Shown here piece by piece: positions 20,562 through 32,933 of a DNA stretch of 64,000 nucleotides. Below the pieces are notes generated by a model, which worked only from the letters and a program-made list of their open reading frames with translations, was not told the DNA's origin and ran no database searches. The first letter of the stretch is position 1, and each line of letters opens with the position of its first letter. The translations under genes were made by a program, and so were the position numbers. Origin of the DNA: Paratinospora sagittata (taxonomy: Eukaryota > Streptophyta > Magnoliopsida > Ranunculales > Menispermaceae); contig CM069597.1 in the NCBI GenBank assembly GCA_035771175.1, positions 12,187,001 to 12,251,000 of the forward strand, written 5' to 3'.

Positions 20562-23009
20562 TTTGGAGAGTATTGGTGACTTGGATTTAATTTTAGGCAC
20601 TGAATCAATGTTAATGGAAGTTGAGCGCTACTTGTGAAGTCTTAAATTATGTGTGCCATAGTAAATCATTATTTCTTTATTCACCAGTGAAACTCCCTGC
20701 TTGTATTGTTTAGTTAGCGTAATTGTAATTGTCTATGCTGGAAACAGTTTGAGTCTCATAATGGATCACAAAAATTGTGAAAGGAAAAGTTGAGCTTTTC
20801 GATGTGAAAAATAATGCGCTCTGTTGTATGAAACAAGTGAATAAAAGATAAGATTGAGGGAGTTTTTCCTCCTTTCAACTTTTTTTTGTAGGAAATTTTC
20901 TAGTGAAGTTACAAAGTTGCAATGCCTGTTTGGTTTAACTTTTATGATAGTGGAGCTGTGGCTTGAACCCTTTCACCACCTCATCCTCGCAGCTGCATGA
21001 ACACACACACACGCACCCACCAAAAGAAAACCTCATTATGTGCTTTTTTGTGATGTTGGGCGAGAATACAGTCTAAATGGCTTTCTAAATTTCTTATCTT
21101 CCTCTTCTTTTTTTTCTTTTCCAGTTGGAAGTGGTCTGACAATTCGTCGCATCAGATTAATTCAATCTCTCCATCATTTTACTGTTAATGTGATTGGTTA
21201 TTCTTGCATGTTGCTGACTGATAGGGATGGTTGTAGAGGCATTTTATATATGAGAGGAAAGGAGCTTGCTTGGATCGAACAACTAGAATGAGAAACACCA
21301 TAACTCTCGCTCAAGGAATTGCGTACCTAGAATCAACCAATCATCTTGTGTTAAAAACTGAAATCTGAAAATCTAAATTCTTTGATCTTGTTGAGACTTC
21401 TTTCTAATTCCACAGCTGTGCCTTGTGCCTTTTTTTTTTTTTTTTTTTTTTTCTCATTTGTCTTTATTTCACTTAGTGAGAAGATGATTTTGCTTTCTTT
21501 GTGTGGAAAATTGAAGTTGATCACTAATGGCCATTCAAATCCTTCTCTCTCTCTTGATTGAACACAAACATGGAAAAAGTGTGGAATTACATCTAGCAAG
21601 ATGGCCATTGTGGTGGTGGTGCTGCTGGTATGTTGTGTTTATTGTTAACTCATTCTGATTTATCAATGAGATAAAGGATGACGTCTACTCTTATTTCAAT
21701 GTCATGATATGTACATATCATTGATGAGATACATATTTGTGGACTGCCGGCAATGAAAGAACAGTGATGGCTGCTGCATAGAGTAACCTTGGTGTCCGAG
21801 TTTGTTTACAGATATGAGCTTAGAATAAAGACTGATGTTTATAATGCGTTTGTACTTGGCTCAATATAAAATTGTATAACCTTCGTAATTGTTGAAATTT
21901 GAGCCTTTGGGTTTCAAAGTTACCTCTTTACCACCTTCACCAATTTCATGTTGGTGCAAAAGGATAGAAACTTTAACAACTGCAACCCCCAAGGTCTTAA
22001 AAATTTTAGAATCAATAAAGAAATAGCTAAACTTTTTCTTGCAACAAGGTGAGGTAGAAATTTTGGTTGTATGGATGAGATTGCACATAAGAAATAATGC
22101 ACATAACTTACTGATGATGAGATTGCACTTGCTAAAGGTGGGCAAGATTATAAGCATGCCAAAAATTCTCAGAGGCAGAAAATAGTAAAGCATAAACAAA
22201 AAGAATAATACTAAATTGAATAGGGGGCCTTCCAATCTGTCTAGGAGCTATTGTCTTTTTGGGTGTTTTATTTATTAAGAGAACTCCTGATTCTCTTCTG
22301 CACTTTTGGGAGGCTGCTTGCCATGTTCACTAACATTTTGTCTTGTTTCCTGTAAAAGAAAAAGAATGGGGTGTTACACCAAGCAAATTGGAGCACCGCA
22401 TCACCTTTAGATTATTTTGAATTGCTATTGACCCGTGACTCAATGAAACACCCAAGGTGATGGAGTCGAGCAATTTATACAGTCCTTTTTACCCCCAATC
22501 AATCCAGACTGTCAACACAAATAAAAGGATCTTGTTGTGAGAGGGTTATGCCCACTTACTGTTTGTTTTCTCTGCTGTTATGGAGCCCTTGAGCTCACTA
22601 TTGGTCTATGGGACCATGCTGTATGTGGCGCCTGCATTGTACTAGCAAATGTCTAAGCAGAATGTACTCTAAACATGGAGATTGCTTTGAAATAGAAATG
22701 CTATCTTAAAAAAAAATAAAATCAATACGCTTAATAAATAGCAATCATGAAAAATAGTCATGTTATATCATGGTAAAATAAGAGCTATTCTTCCAGACAA
22801 CAAAAAAGAGTGGTTGGAATGTCTCAAAACTTCACATCCATACAAAGCTAACCAAAAGGAAAAGAGAAAAAACTTTAAAATCAAACAGGGCAACAACAAA
22901 AGCATGCTACTAACTACATAAGCAAGGGAGGAACACTAGCAAAGACAACAATTCTATTCAAGATGTTTTGGCAATTAGAATGACTTAAGACATATTTTGC
23001 TTCACTGCA
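20562..23009. other. 3' flank of HPPK-DHPS, no further gene seen
   Basis: Begins with the probable 3' UTR (AATAAA-like 'gaataaaag' near 20840). An ORF at 21040-21291 and a poly-T run (21430-21452) have no recognisable relatives. No TE protein is visible. Confidence 0.45.
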
Positions 23010-23545
23010 TTAGAGGTCATCCTTCCCAACACCTAAAAGCTGGCCAACTTCTCCACTTTCATATGCTACAATGGTATCTGAAATGATTATAAAAGTTGAC
23101 TTGTAAGTTTTTTTTTTTTTACTAAAAGAAATGATTGTTTTTGGGAAACAAATAATTAAACCGACAAGGATGAATAACTTAACTTACCATCTGAACCGCC
23201 AATATGCTTGCCCTTAATGAACACCTGGGGTATAGTATGCCTCCCAACTATCTCGCTTAGGGGCTTCTTGAATTTTTGACCCATCATCTGTTAAAAAACA
23301 CGAGCCCAAATTGAATCTTAGATCCTTCTGCTTTGAAAAATAAACAATCCACTCATCAAGTGGCAAAATGTCGACATTGGTGATAATGAGCTGTTACTTG
23401 CAATTATCAACTTGTTAGTTATTAAGGGAGAAGTTGACAAACCTCCCCGATCAAGTTCAATGACATGAGGTGCTTGGTTCAACTCTTTGAAGACCGCTTT
23501 CGCCCTCTTGCAATACATGTAGAAAACCAAAATAATATGCATTTG
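23010..23545 (-). pseudogene. Glutaredoxin (CPYC-type GRXC3/C4-like), disabled
   Basis: Three exons on the minus strand. Exon A (about 23545-23443) reads 'YMYCKRAKAVFKELNQAPHV' then IELDR. Exon B (23287-23188) reads DDGSKIQEA, then, after a one-base insertion (an extra C near 23270), [24 protein letters not shown]. Exon C (23077-23010) reads DTIVAYESGEVGQLLGVGKD-DL and stop. Donor and acceptor sites fit (…atg|gtaagt; …tttcag|at). The family normally has a redox CPYC; here Met-Tyr-Cys replaces Pro-Tyr-Cys and the first catalytic Cys is lost. The frameshift removes the TVPQ and GGSD glutathione-binding motifs from the normal frame. The upstream exon with the N-terminus is not found. The introns show it is a genomic copy, not a retrocopy. 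Confidence 0.88.
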
Positions 23546-23999
23546 GAAATTGTAACAATCTACAACTCAACTTTAACAAAGTCTTTGTTCAACTATAAGG
23601 GTTTAGTTACAGAAATTCACTTATTCCACTCTACTTCACCTTTTATTATATATGTATAATGGGTGGTTGTATCTTCCTCAAAATATCAATACTCATATTA
23701 TTTTTGGTACTTATCTTCATGAATTTTTAGTTTATCTTCTTCTAGTGTTAGCTTTAATGGTTACTATTTTGCTTTAATAGTCACTATGTCACTCTTCTAA
23801 ACTACCACATTCATTGTCCTTCATTGTATTCTTCTCCAAAAACATGCGCCCGCCCACACACAAAAAAAAATAAAAAATAAAAATAAAAATTCCAAACCAC
23901 TAAATTGACTCATATTTTGTCTCCAATTGAGGTTACTCCTACCACCTTATTGTGTTCATAGTAATATTATTGTTTTACCACACATGCACCTTAATATTT

Positions 24000-24660
24000 C
24001 ATTATCGCTACACTTCAACTTAATTAAGCATTTTCTCAACTACATGAGATCGGCTACATAAATCTACTTCTTCCACTTAACTCTATCAAAGGCTAAGTCG
24101 GCATTTAAATTACAAGAAGTTAAATTTTTCCTAAATAATTCTATCAAAGTTATTTTAGGTCTTCCTCTACCCCTATTGTTATCATATAATGTTAATAAGT
24201 CACTATCCTAATTGGTGCATCTAAAGGCCTACGTTGTATATGTCCAAATCACCTTAATCAATTATCTCTCATTTTATCTCCAATTGAGGCTACTTCTACC
24301 ATTTCATATGCTCATTTCTGATTTTATCTTTTAAAGTTTTGTCATATATCTATCTAAGCATTCACATTTCTGTTTCACTTAATTTGCTAACATGTTTTAT
24401 AATTGTCCAACAGTCTATTCCATATAGCATGGCTGGCCTAATAACAACTCTATAATTTTTTTTTTTACTTATATGGGATGCGCTCATCATATAACACTCT
24501 AGATGCACTTCTCTACTTGACCCATCTTCCTTAACTCTATGGTTCACATAGCCGCCTATTTTTCTTTCTTTATATATACAAATGCCTAAAATTTCTCCTC
24601 CTTGGTGTCCTACTAATCTTGAACCCTTCAAATTCTATGGCCTCTCTCCAAACCTCTAAC
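24000..24660 (-). mobile_element. LINE retrotransposon 3' remnant
   Basis: The minus-strand ORF at 24631-24362 reads like the tail of a LINE reverse transcriptase, with 'NYRVVIRPAMLYGIDCWTI' followed by KLSETEM. Further down a 'RGRGRPKIT'-like segment occurs near 24170-24150. The order matches the fragment at 3180-3665. Stops and gaps show it is dead. Confidence 0.8.
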
Positions 24661-24679
24661 TTAACATGATCGCTACTGA

Positions 24680-25215
24680 TGTAGGACAAAAAACAAAAGG
24701 GGGAATTGGGTTGAAAGAAAAATTGCAAGATTGGTAGTTTTGTGCTGGGAATGATTATGAAAAGTAGAGGTAAAAAGGTTAAAGTAGAGAGATAGAAGGT
24801 CTAAGAATCACTCCCAGAAGTCCTTGGCATCGTACCAAAAGTTGGATTGTATCACAGAAACCCAAAGAAGAAAAGACTCAAATCTATAACTTTGTTCAAT
24901 GCTTCAAAAGAAGATTACAATTCTATTTATAAACTTTTACAACACAAAAGATCAAGAATCATCAATGATTTTTGGAACATGCAAGCATTAAAACTCTAGG
25001 AAATCTAACAACCCCTAGGAACTCTAAGTATTCCATAGAAAATCTAAAAACTCCACAAAAACACTAAAATAGTTATGCCTACTAGTTATTTTATCTAGGA
25101 ATACTAAGGACACTTAATACTTCTTGGTGAAAGAACCAACTCTTTGACTTTCTTCTTGACCAACTCCTTGGTTGCACAACTTCATTAATAAGGTGATCTA
25201 TAAAAGGTCACAACA
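24680..25215 (-). repeat. LTR of the Reina-like gypsy element
   Basis: A 536-bp block starts TGTTGTGACC on the minus strand (25215) directly after a purine-rich tract ('agatggtggagct'), the polypurine-tract position, and ends TGTCCTACA at 24680. Only this 3' LTR is present, so divergence dating is not possible. Confidence 0.7.
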
Positions 25216-25289
25216 AGCTCCACCATCTTCTAGAGAATCCCAAATCAGAATTTGTGCCTTAGAATCTTTTCTTCCTCTCTTTTGATGAA

Positions 25290-26690
25290 CCTTATTTGAT
25301 TTTTGCTGGTAGTCTACTTCAATTCCCTCGGACTTTGAAAAATCGTCTCCGACGAGTTAAAAACATGAAATTTATCATAAATGTCATGATCTAGTCGCTG
25401 GAACTCATCATCTGTGATCCAAGTACAACCTGAAAATGTTCATGTTTTCCATTTAACAAGATACTTTTGATAATCGCCACCTCTTGTGGAAACAATCTAG
25501 TAGTCAACAATGTCTTCAATTTCATCCTTGGATCTTGGTGCAGATGGAAGACTAGCATTGAGACCTCCATTTGATATATTTTCTTCATGGTCGGGATAGA
25601 GAGTGAGATCCTTTATGCTAAAAATGTTGCTAATTCCCATATTGTTAGGCAAATCAAGGACATAAGCATTAGAGTTAATCCTTTTGAGAATTTTGCATGG
25701 ACCAACATTCTTGGAATGTACCTTTTTGTAGACACCCCTAGGATAATGTTCAAGCCTTATTCACACCATAATCATGTCTCCTTCATTAATCTCAACAAAC
25801 TTTCTTCTTAAATCCGCATGAGCTTTGTAGCCTTTTTGCTTAAAGCAATCTTTCAACGAACATCCTTATGAATATCACGTATATGCGTACCAAAAGCTTC
25901 AACTTCTGCACAAGGTCTTGCCTCTATTGGTAAAAAAACCAAATCCATAGGCTTCCAAGGAAGCTGTTCAGTCACAATCTTAAATGGGTTGCGATCGATA
26001 CTCCTATTAACTGAACTGTTATATGCAAACTCAACAGTAGGAAGAATTTGGCCCCAGCTTGAAGCATGTTCACCAACTAAACAACAAAGTAAATCGCCCA
26101 AACTTTAGTTCACAACTTCTGTTTGACTATTTGTTTGTGGATGGAAAGTAGAAGAAAACTTTAACTTTGTGTTTAGAGCTTTCCACAAAGTTTGCCAAAA
26201 GTAACTCATGAACTTTGCACTGCGATAAAAAACAATTGTTTTAGGCAAACCATGAAGGCAGACGACTTATTTGAAAAAGAGTTTAGCAATGTGGATTGCA
26301 TCTGAAGTTTTTGAACAAGGTATAAAGTGTGCCATTTTAGAAAAACGATCCACCACCACAAATATAGAATCAAGCCCCCTAGTGGTCTTTGGTAAACCAA
26401 GGACAAAATCCATACTTAGGTCTTGCCATGGTTCATGTGGCACTGGAAGTGGTAGGTATAAACTTGTATTTTTCTTTCTTCCCTTTGAAAGTTGGCATGT
26501 TTGACATTGAGAAATGATTTTGGCTACATCTTTCTTCAAGCTAGGCCAATAAAAGCGATCTTCCACCATTGGAATGGTTTATCTCTTCCAAAATGACCAG
26601 TTGCCCCACCAGCATGTAATTCCCAAACCACTTCATTTCGAAGAGACGTGTTAGGTAGACAAAGTTGGGTCCTCCTGAAAAGATAGCCAT
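25290..26690 (-). pseudogene. Gypsy integrase with chromodomain-like tail
   Basis: The zinc-binding N-terminal part (26600-26500) reads '[20 protein letters not shown]'. The core carries '[20 protein letters not shown]' and '[16 protein letters not shown]', and the C-terminal core reads 'WGQILPTVEFAYNSSVNRS' (26050). The end reads 'CTWITDDEFQRLDHDIYDKF' (about 25435-25370) like the tail of a chromodomain insert. Frames change at about 26280 and 25850 and there are stops between, so no intact integrase can be made. Confidence 0.85.
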
Positions 26691-27740
26691 CATGTAGTGA
26701 AAATTCTAAATATCTTCTTTGTCCAAATTGTAAATCAGCATAGATAATGCTAAAATCTTTGCAAGAAGGATAATCTCGTTTAAGTAATTTGAAACCAACC
26801 ACTTGGACGGGCATAGAAGTCAAAATGTATATCACCCTACTAAGTGCATCAGTTGCTTTATTCTCAACACTAGATTTGTGAATAATCACAAAATTGTACT
26901 CTTGCAAGAAAGAAACCCATTTTTCATGTCGATAACCAAGTTTCTTTTGGGAATTGATGTACTTGAACCACACATAGAACTTTTTGTCGTAGACAAAGTA
27001 CTTTTGCTTAGCATCATTGAGCTTCTCACTGAAAAATGCAACCGGATGTCCTTCTTGACTTAATACTCCTCCAATTCCAACATTTGATGCATCACATGCC
27101 ATTTCTAACACTTTTGAAAAATCTAGTAATTGTAGAACAAGTGCTTTAGTTAATTTTTTCTTAATCTCTTCAAAGGCCTTTGCTGCCGCTTTAGACCAAA
27201 CCAACTGATTTTACTTCAAACAATCGGTTATGGGTGCCATAATGATGTGGAAATTTTTAATAAACCGCCAATAAAATGTTGCAAGGACACGGAAGCTACG
27301 GACTTCCTACAATGCACCGGGAATAGGCCATCCTAGAATAGCCTTTACCTTGTCAGGATCTACTTCAAGCCCTTTGCATGAAACAAACACCACCGAAGAA
27401 GTCATGAAAGAGCACTTCTTCAAGTTTATGTAAAGTTTCTCTTGACGAAGAACTCTCATAACTTGTAAATGAGAAAGATGATCTTTTTTGCTCCTACCAT
27501 AAATTAGGATGTCATCAAAGTACACATCCAAAAAATTGCCAATAAATGGTTGCAACACCTGATTCATGAAGCTCAAAAATGTACTAGGAGCATTTGAGAG
27601 GCCAAAAGGCATGACAAGCCACTTGTATAGATCATATTTTGTTTTGAAAGCTGTTTTTCATTCATCCCCCAGTCTTATATGTATTTGATGGTATCCACTC
27701 CTTAAATCTAGCTTGGAAAACATGCACCAGTCATCATGTT
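26691..27740 (-). pseudogene. Gypsy reverse transcriptase and RNaseH
   Basis: [14 protein letters not shown] at 27612 and the catalytic block as '[20 protein letters not shown]' (canonical F.DD kept), then '[18 protein letters not shown]'. RNaseH: 'KVLEMACDASNVGIGGVLSQ', 'GHPVAFFSEKLNDAKQKYFV' and 'HKSSVENKATDALSRV'. A frame gap lies at 27305-27205 between the two. Confidence 0.88.
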
Positions 27741-27939
27741 GAGCATATCATCAAGTCGAGAAATAGGAAACTAATATTTGATGGTAATCTTGTTAATAAC
27801 TCAACTGTCAACACACATACGCCAGCTACCATCTTTCTTTGGTGTCAATAAAGCAGGAACAACACATGGGCTTAAAATCTCACAGATAAAACCCTTGGAC
27901 AACAATTCATTTACTTGTTTCTTGAGTTCCGCATGCTCA

Positions 27940-29560
27940 CTTGGTTCATACGATAGGCAGGGAGGTTAGGTAATGGAGACCCTGGAATGAAATCAATAGC
28001 ATGCTAAATACTTCGCAATGGTGGCAACTCATTGGGTAGTTCTTTGGGAGAAATGAAATATCAGAGAAATTTGATAGCGAATTAGAAACTTCTTGGGGGA
28101 GTGGAGAGGTATTGGCAGCAACATTTTCTTTGACTTCTTTCATTACTATGGCATATATGACTCCACTTTCCTCACTTTCTTTTTGGAACCTCTTCTCACT
28201 TTCCAACATCTTCATTTGAATTCCACCACGCTTAATTTCTTAGTTTATTATTTAAATGTATTATTTTTTTAATCTTGTTTTATAAGAGTTAACTAAAAGA
28301 AGATAGCTTTGAGAATTCTTTTAAGTTATTTTTAAGTTTTTAACTTATTTCAACTTTATTGATTTATTTATTTGCTTCTTTTCTTCTCTTTTTGGTAAAA
28401 CATATACCATAAATAACATAATTTGTTAGCTTGTTAAATTATTTTTTAAAATTTATATTGCTATGTTGGTTGATGAAGTTGAAAATAATACATAATTATT
28501 GGTATTTCTTTATTTTCTATTGATGAAGTAATATTTTTTTTACTTTTCTGTTGAATTTCATCGAATTTTGTTGATTTTTATTGAATTTTTTGCATTTTTG
28601 AATTGAAAATTAGAAATTTTATTGAATTAGTTTTGTGAATTTTTGCATTTTTCATTATACATCCACTTCTCACTTCGGTGATAAAAAAAAGGAAATAATT
28701 CATGGAAGTTCGCCGAATTTTGGAGAATTTTTAAACCATGGTTGTCAAACATGAAAGTGTATGTAATTTCTTTTCCACAATGATGCACATCACGATCATA
28801 AAGCCAAGGTCGACCAAGAAGAATGTGTGTTACTTTCATAGGAATCACATCACACCAGATAGAATCACTGTAAATTCCACAAGAAAGAGAAAAAAAGACA
28901 ATGTTGATTTACCAGAATAGATGTGTTATCAATCCATGCTACCTTGTCAGGCTGCAGGTGTGGCTCGATAGGAAGCTTAAAGCGTTCAACTATGGACTTT
29001 GAAACAACATTCATACAACTACCACTGTCAATAGCTTGTGAGTTCTATTTCCACAACGAACAAGCATCTGGAAAATAGAGGGAGGTTCGCCGCCAATCTT
29101 CTTTTTCAACTTTAGGAGCTGCAAGGATGCATCTAACAACATTGACCAAGGAATTATTCATTTCTCCTTCATCTTGGTCATCAGGATTATAAATCTAGTA
29201 ATAAAAAGAATCTTCGTCTTCGTAATTTTGTTGTTCTGCTTCTTCTTCGCACTTGGGCAATTATATGCCATATGTCATGGTTGTTGACATTTGAAACACT
29301 TTGTTCCCTTTCCCTTTGGTTCAACCAAATGAGAATAAGATGTTTATGACCAGAAGGTTGATTAGATGATTGAACCAAACCTGTTTTTGTGCTGTGAGCT
29401 GCATTATTAGAGGTTTTAAGCATTGCTTCAACAGCTAAAACTCCAAATCTCTTTTTGGATGAATATCCCAAGTATTCCTCCATGTCCAATGCAACTTGGA
29501 AAACATGCTCCAATCCCGCTCATAAACTAATTTAAGACGTTCCCTTAGAGAAAGAACCTA
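27940..29560 (-). pseudogene. Gypsy gag and protease region
   Basis: Gag tail at 29513-29187 ('EHVFQVALDMEEYLGYSSKK') with a degenerate CCHC-type knuckle near 29275. The retropepsin stretch at about 29040-28850 has the DSG active site in an 'IDSGSCMNVVSKSIVERFKL' context, followed by 'VTHILLGRPWLYDRDVHHC' (28830). A linker ORF with KEVKENVAANTSPLPQEVS lies at 28215-27946. A roughly 400-bp AT-rich block (about 28235-28640) separates protease from linker and looks inserted. Confidence 0.8.
28235..28640. repeat. AT-rich insertion inside the gypsy element
   Basis: About 400 bp of T-rich sequence with repeated 'ttgaattt…tcgaattttgttgattttt' words. It breaks the gypsy protease-linker region and has no coding content. 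Its origin is unknown. Confidence 0.45.
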
Positions 29561-29570
29561 ACTAAAAAAA

Positions 29571-30534
29571 GCAATTGGTCATTGATCTTGCATGAGAACC
29601 GCCCCTAAACCATATCCCGAATCATCCGTATCAAAACAAAGGGTTTCGAGAAATTGGGAAGAGCTAAAACAAGTATTGAAACCATGGCATTCTTCAATTG
29701 TTTGAAAACAACCTCGACCAATGTATTCCATCCAAAACTTTCTCAAGTTGCTTTGTAAGTGGTCACGCAATCTGTCCATAACCTTTAACAAACTTGTGAT
29801 CATACCCCATTAGGCCCAAAAAATCCCAAAGTTCCTTGAGGTTTCTAAGCCACAACTAACGTATCATAACCTCAATCCTGGACTAATCCGCTGACACTCC
29901 CTCAACTGAAACAATATGTCCCAAATATTCTATTGAACGCTGCCCAAAAGTGCATTTTTTTCGATTTACAAAGAGATGATGGCGTTGCAATTCCTTCAAC
30001 ACTATTTGAAGATGGCGCAAGTGACATTCCCTGGAGTTACTGCATATGAGAATATCATCGAAGAAGAAAATGAGGAATTTCCAAAGATATGGTCAAAAAA
30101 CATCATTAATCAATGCTTAGAAATCGGTTGCGGCGTCAGTTAGCCCAAAGGGTATAACCAAAAATTCATAGTGACCGTGATGCATTTGCAGCCCTGTCTT
30201 CGGAACATCCGTGACTTGACTTCGATTTGATGATTCTTGAACTTCAAATCAAGCTTGGTAAACACGCTGGCTCCATGAAGTTCGTTTAAAAGCTCACTAA
30301 TAATCGGTATGGGAAACTTATCCGCCACAATCTCTCGATTAAGTGCTCAATAGCATATATAACACCTCCAACTGCCATTTTTTTTCTTTACCAATAAAAC
30401 CAGACTACAGAATGGACCAACGCTTGGTTGGATAATTCCTGCTGCTAACATTTCCTCAACCAAATGTTTTATCTCATCTTTCTAAAAATGTAGATATCGG
30501 CAAGGCCTCACACTAATTGGAGAAACTTCGAATT
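29571..30534 (-). mobile_element. Second Ty3/gypsy fragment (RT and RNaseH)
   Basis: The minus strand reads an RT start (about 30540-30240: 'EEMLAAGIIQPSVGPFCS', 'ADKFPIPIISELL', 'ASVFTKLDLKF'), then RNaseH ('FDTDDSGYGLGAVLMQDQ' at 29600). It differs from the neighbouring Reina-like element in both blocks, so it is a separate insertion that the other element abuts at 29570. It is frameshifted and lacks its own integrase and LTRs. Upstream it is fused to a sliver of ALG10. Confidence 0.8.
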
Positions 30535-30641
30535 TAGCAGTTTGTTCTTCTGGACCGACATAGAACTATAACTTGACCAACACTGATATGAAAAGAAGCC
30601 ATTGAGAGGACAGAAAACAGGCCAAAATACATCATTTGTTC
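30535..30641 (-). pseudogene. 107-bp ALG10 exon sliver fused to a gypsy RT
   Basis: Reads MMYFGLFSVLSMASFHISVGQ on the minus strand and matches 32505-32616 of the main ALG10 relic at about 90%. The left junction lies at a shared 'tagcagtttgttcttctgga' (30535-30554), which is also in frame with the gypsy RT (EEQTA). This looks like a microhomology-joined partial duplication. Confidence 0.8.
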
Positions 30642-31340
30642 AAGGTATCAAACCTCAAGAAGAAAAACTAAGAGCATAATCCATCAAAGCCATAAGAGCC
30701 ATAACATGCTTACCAGAGCGCTAAAAAGATAACGCTTCTTAAGACAAGCCAGGTACATGGCAAGCACATCTGTTAGTGAACAAACATTTGTATTGGTATG
30801 CATGCATAGAGGTTTGAAACTTGGAATGTGTTATTCTCAAACCCTTTCAACCTTCATCTGAAGAATCTCTCTTCTATTTTCTTTCCCTATTCAACTGCAC
30901 AACTGCCTGTTTTTATTAGAGACAAAAGAATGAGAAACAAAGAGGGAAAAAAAGAGTGAAGAACATGAAAATATGAGCATAAGCCCTGATAAAGTAGATG
31001 TCATTTATAAAGTTACATCCATTTTATCATCAACTACTAATTTCAATCACAAAGAAATCGATACTGAACAACCTTGAATAAATATTTTGAATGGCAAAAT
31101 TTGGCTCATTAAATAGTTAGCAAAATTGTGTCACATCTTGACTCCATTCCCGTCAATATATAGGTTCATCTTAGCAGAATCACCACCCAATTGTAGTAGT
31201 GATGGAATCTTCAACTTCAACAAGCTGCACCAAAATGTATTGAGATAGGTGAAACATCTCTTAGTGACATTCTGACGGAGCAACCCAAGTGCTAAATTAA
31301 GGGTGGTTGATGGCACTTGGTACCAGTTTCTATGAAGTAT
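30642..31340. other. 3' flank of ALG10 relic, no gene recognised
   Basis: Contains a 61-residue minus-strand frame (31316-31131, with 'LKIPSLLQLGGDSAKMN') that I cannot assign. It follows the ALG10 stop and may be its 3' untranslated region. Confidence 0.4.
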
Positions 31341-32933
31341 CTACCATATAAACCTCTGGGTTCCAGGTTCATGGCTCCATTGAAAGGGCCGGTATAAGAA
31401 CATCATCATTGTGAACATGTTGACAACTACGTAAAAGATGCCAATTAAGAGCCAACTTCTAGTATTGTCACTGGTTTGAGAATGAAGAACCAAAAAGTAG
31501 AATGGGATGGTATAATATCTGAACTCGATTAGTGGCGCAAGAATGAGAACTCCTGCGCAAGCCAGGGAAAATAGTAGCACCCATATTTTCTTCTTACCTT
31601 TCCTTGTCAGAGATAACAAATTCAGTTCTTCGTTAGCAATGAACAAACGAGATAAATGACAAGACAAGTCAATCTTTTTCATTAACCTAAGATATTGAAG
31701 ATAAAAAACCATGAAAAAACATACAGAGGTACCATAAGGTACTTCATTGACCAATGAGCTTTAATGACTTTTTGCCAAATATAAAAAGTAAAATGTCGGT
31801 TGTCTGCAAGAAGATAAGGGTGTGCTATGTTGCATTGACAAATTAACTTGTATGAATACATCATATAAACAATGGAAACATGAAGTGACTTTATCATTGT
31901 AAAAATTAGGATTAAGAAATCTTGTTCATGGCCAAAGCCGTAGAAAAGTTTTTGCATCTTGCTTGACGGTGGTACATAACACAGCCATCATCTATCAAAC
32001 TATTAAGTGCATTGAAGGAGGAACACTTCCATTATGTTAACTCAATACTAGGGCATAATACAACTTGTGAGAATTCACCGCAAACTTGAAACCAATGGCC
32101 TGAACCCAATGTGCTACATGTCTACGTGATCAGTCAGGCGTAATTATGCTAAACTCTAGGGCATGCTTTGCCCCAATTTTAGGCGAGTCCTTACCAGTCC
32201 ATAGAAATACTTGTTCAAGTTAATATCTTATAAACTTTTAGGATTTGAGACCACCATTTGATAGATTAAGGGATTGAATATGAATACAATGGTTGCGGAT
32301 AATCTTTCATGGCATTTGTGCTACATAAAAAACTAAGAGCGGGAAGACAACTTACTCCCATCCTAGAAAGAATTTCTCTAGAATTAATCAAATGGTCTTG
32401 CTGATACATATAAAACCTAGTAAGGCCATGTTAACACAATTCACCTAAAAAAATGCACTGAGAAGAATCCAACAATAAGAGTTATAAGCACTTGAAGCAA
32501 AATGTAGCAGTTTGTTCTTCTGGAATGATTGGCACAGAACTGTAGCTTGACCAACACTGATATGAAAAGGAGCCATTGAGAGGACAGAAAATAGGCCAAA
32601 ATACATCATTTGTGCAAAGTGTGGAGAGACAACATGAGCTTCTTTTGTACCTACAACATTTAATGTAAGGTCACAAAGTTGGCTTTCAGTTAGTATTGTT
32701 TGACACCCAACAAAATATTTAGTTGCAAAACAGAATGAACCCCAATGAAAACTAAAAAGTAAATAAAGATAGTTGGTATACCCAAAACTATGCTTCCACT
32801 ACAACGAACAAATGCAACAAAGGCCACGAGTACAACCAAGAATGGGCTTAAGGACACCAAAACCTCCACCTTGGAAAGCCATAAACTAGAAATAATGGTT
32901 CGAACCTCGTGAAGCAAATCTGCCACATTTACC
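31341..32933 (-). pseudogene. ALG10: ALG10 alpha-1,2-glucosyltransferase, C-terminal half, broken
   Basis: ALG10 adds the terminal glucose to the dolichol-linked N-glycan precursor in the ER membrane. Four exons are readable: a (about 32933-32782, 'ADLLHEVRTIISSLW', then FVRCSGSIVLG), b (32650-32445, 'AHVVSPHFAQMMYFGLFSVL'), c (31829-31687, 'IAHPYLLADNRHFTFYIWQK') and d (31597-31341, 'LIEFRYYTIPFYFLVLHS' to the family end 'HEPGTQRFIW' and stop). Hydrophobic segments fit the multi-pass protein. Two lesions are visible. Exon b has one extra base near 32495, so its length is one base out of phase with exon c. The acceptor of exon c reads 'aatgcaa|c' where AG is required. The N-terminal exons are absent above 32933. 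It is most likely a truncated pseudogene; an unseen alternative acceptor is the main doubt. Confidence 0.85.

Larger units (their letters stand above)
24680..29570 (-). mobile_element. Ty3/gypsy chromovirus (Reina-like), decayed, 3' LTR kept
   Basis: Reading down the minus strand the order is gag (29560-29187), protease (about 29040-28850), linker, RT (27740-27250), RNaseH (27204-26700), integrase (26690-25853), chromodomain-like C-terminus (25500-25295), then an LTR (25215-24680). This order and the integrase wording '[19 protein letters not shown]' are typical of plant chromoviruses. The 5' LTR is absent: at about 29570 the sequence changes to another gypsy element. Left flank 'actga' is a candidate target site with no partner seen. 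Coding parts are described separately. Confidence 0.85.

Noticed and set aside
21040..21291. 83-residue ORF downstream of HPPK-DHPS
   Set aside because: No recognisable motif, and it lies in the 3' flank. Not supportable as a gene.
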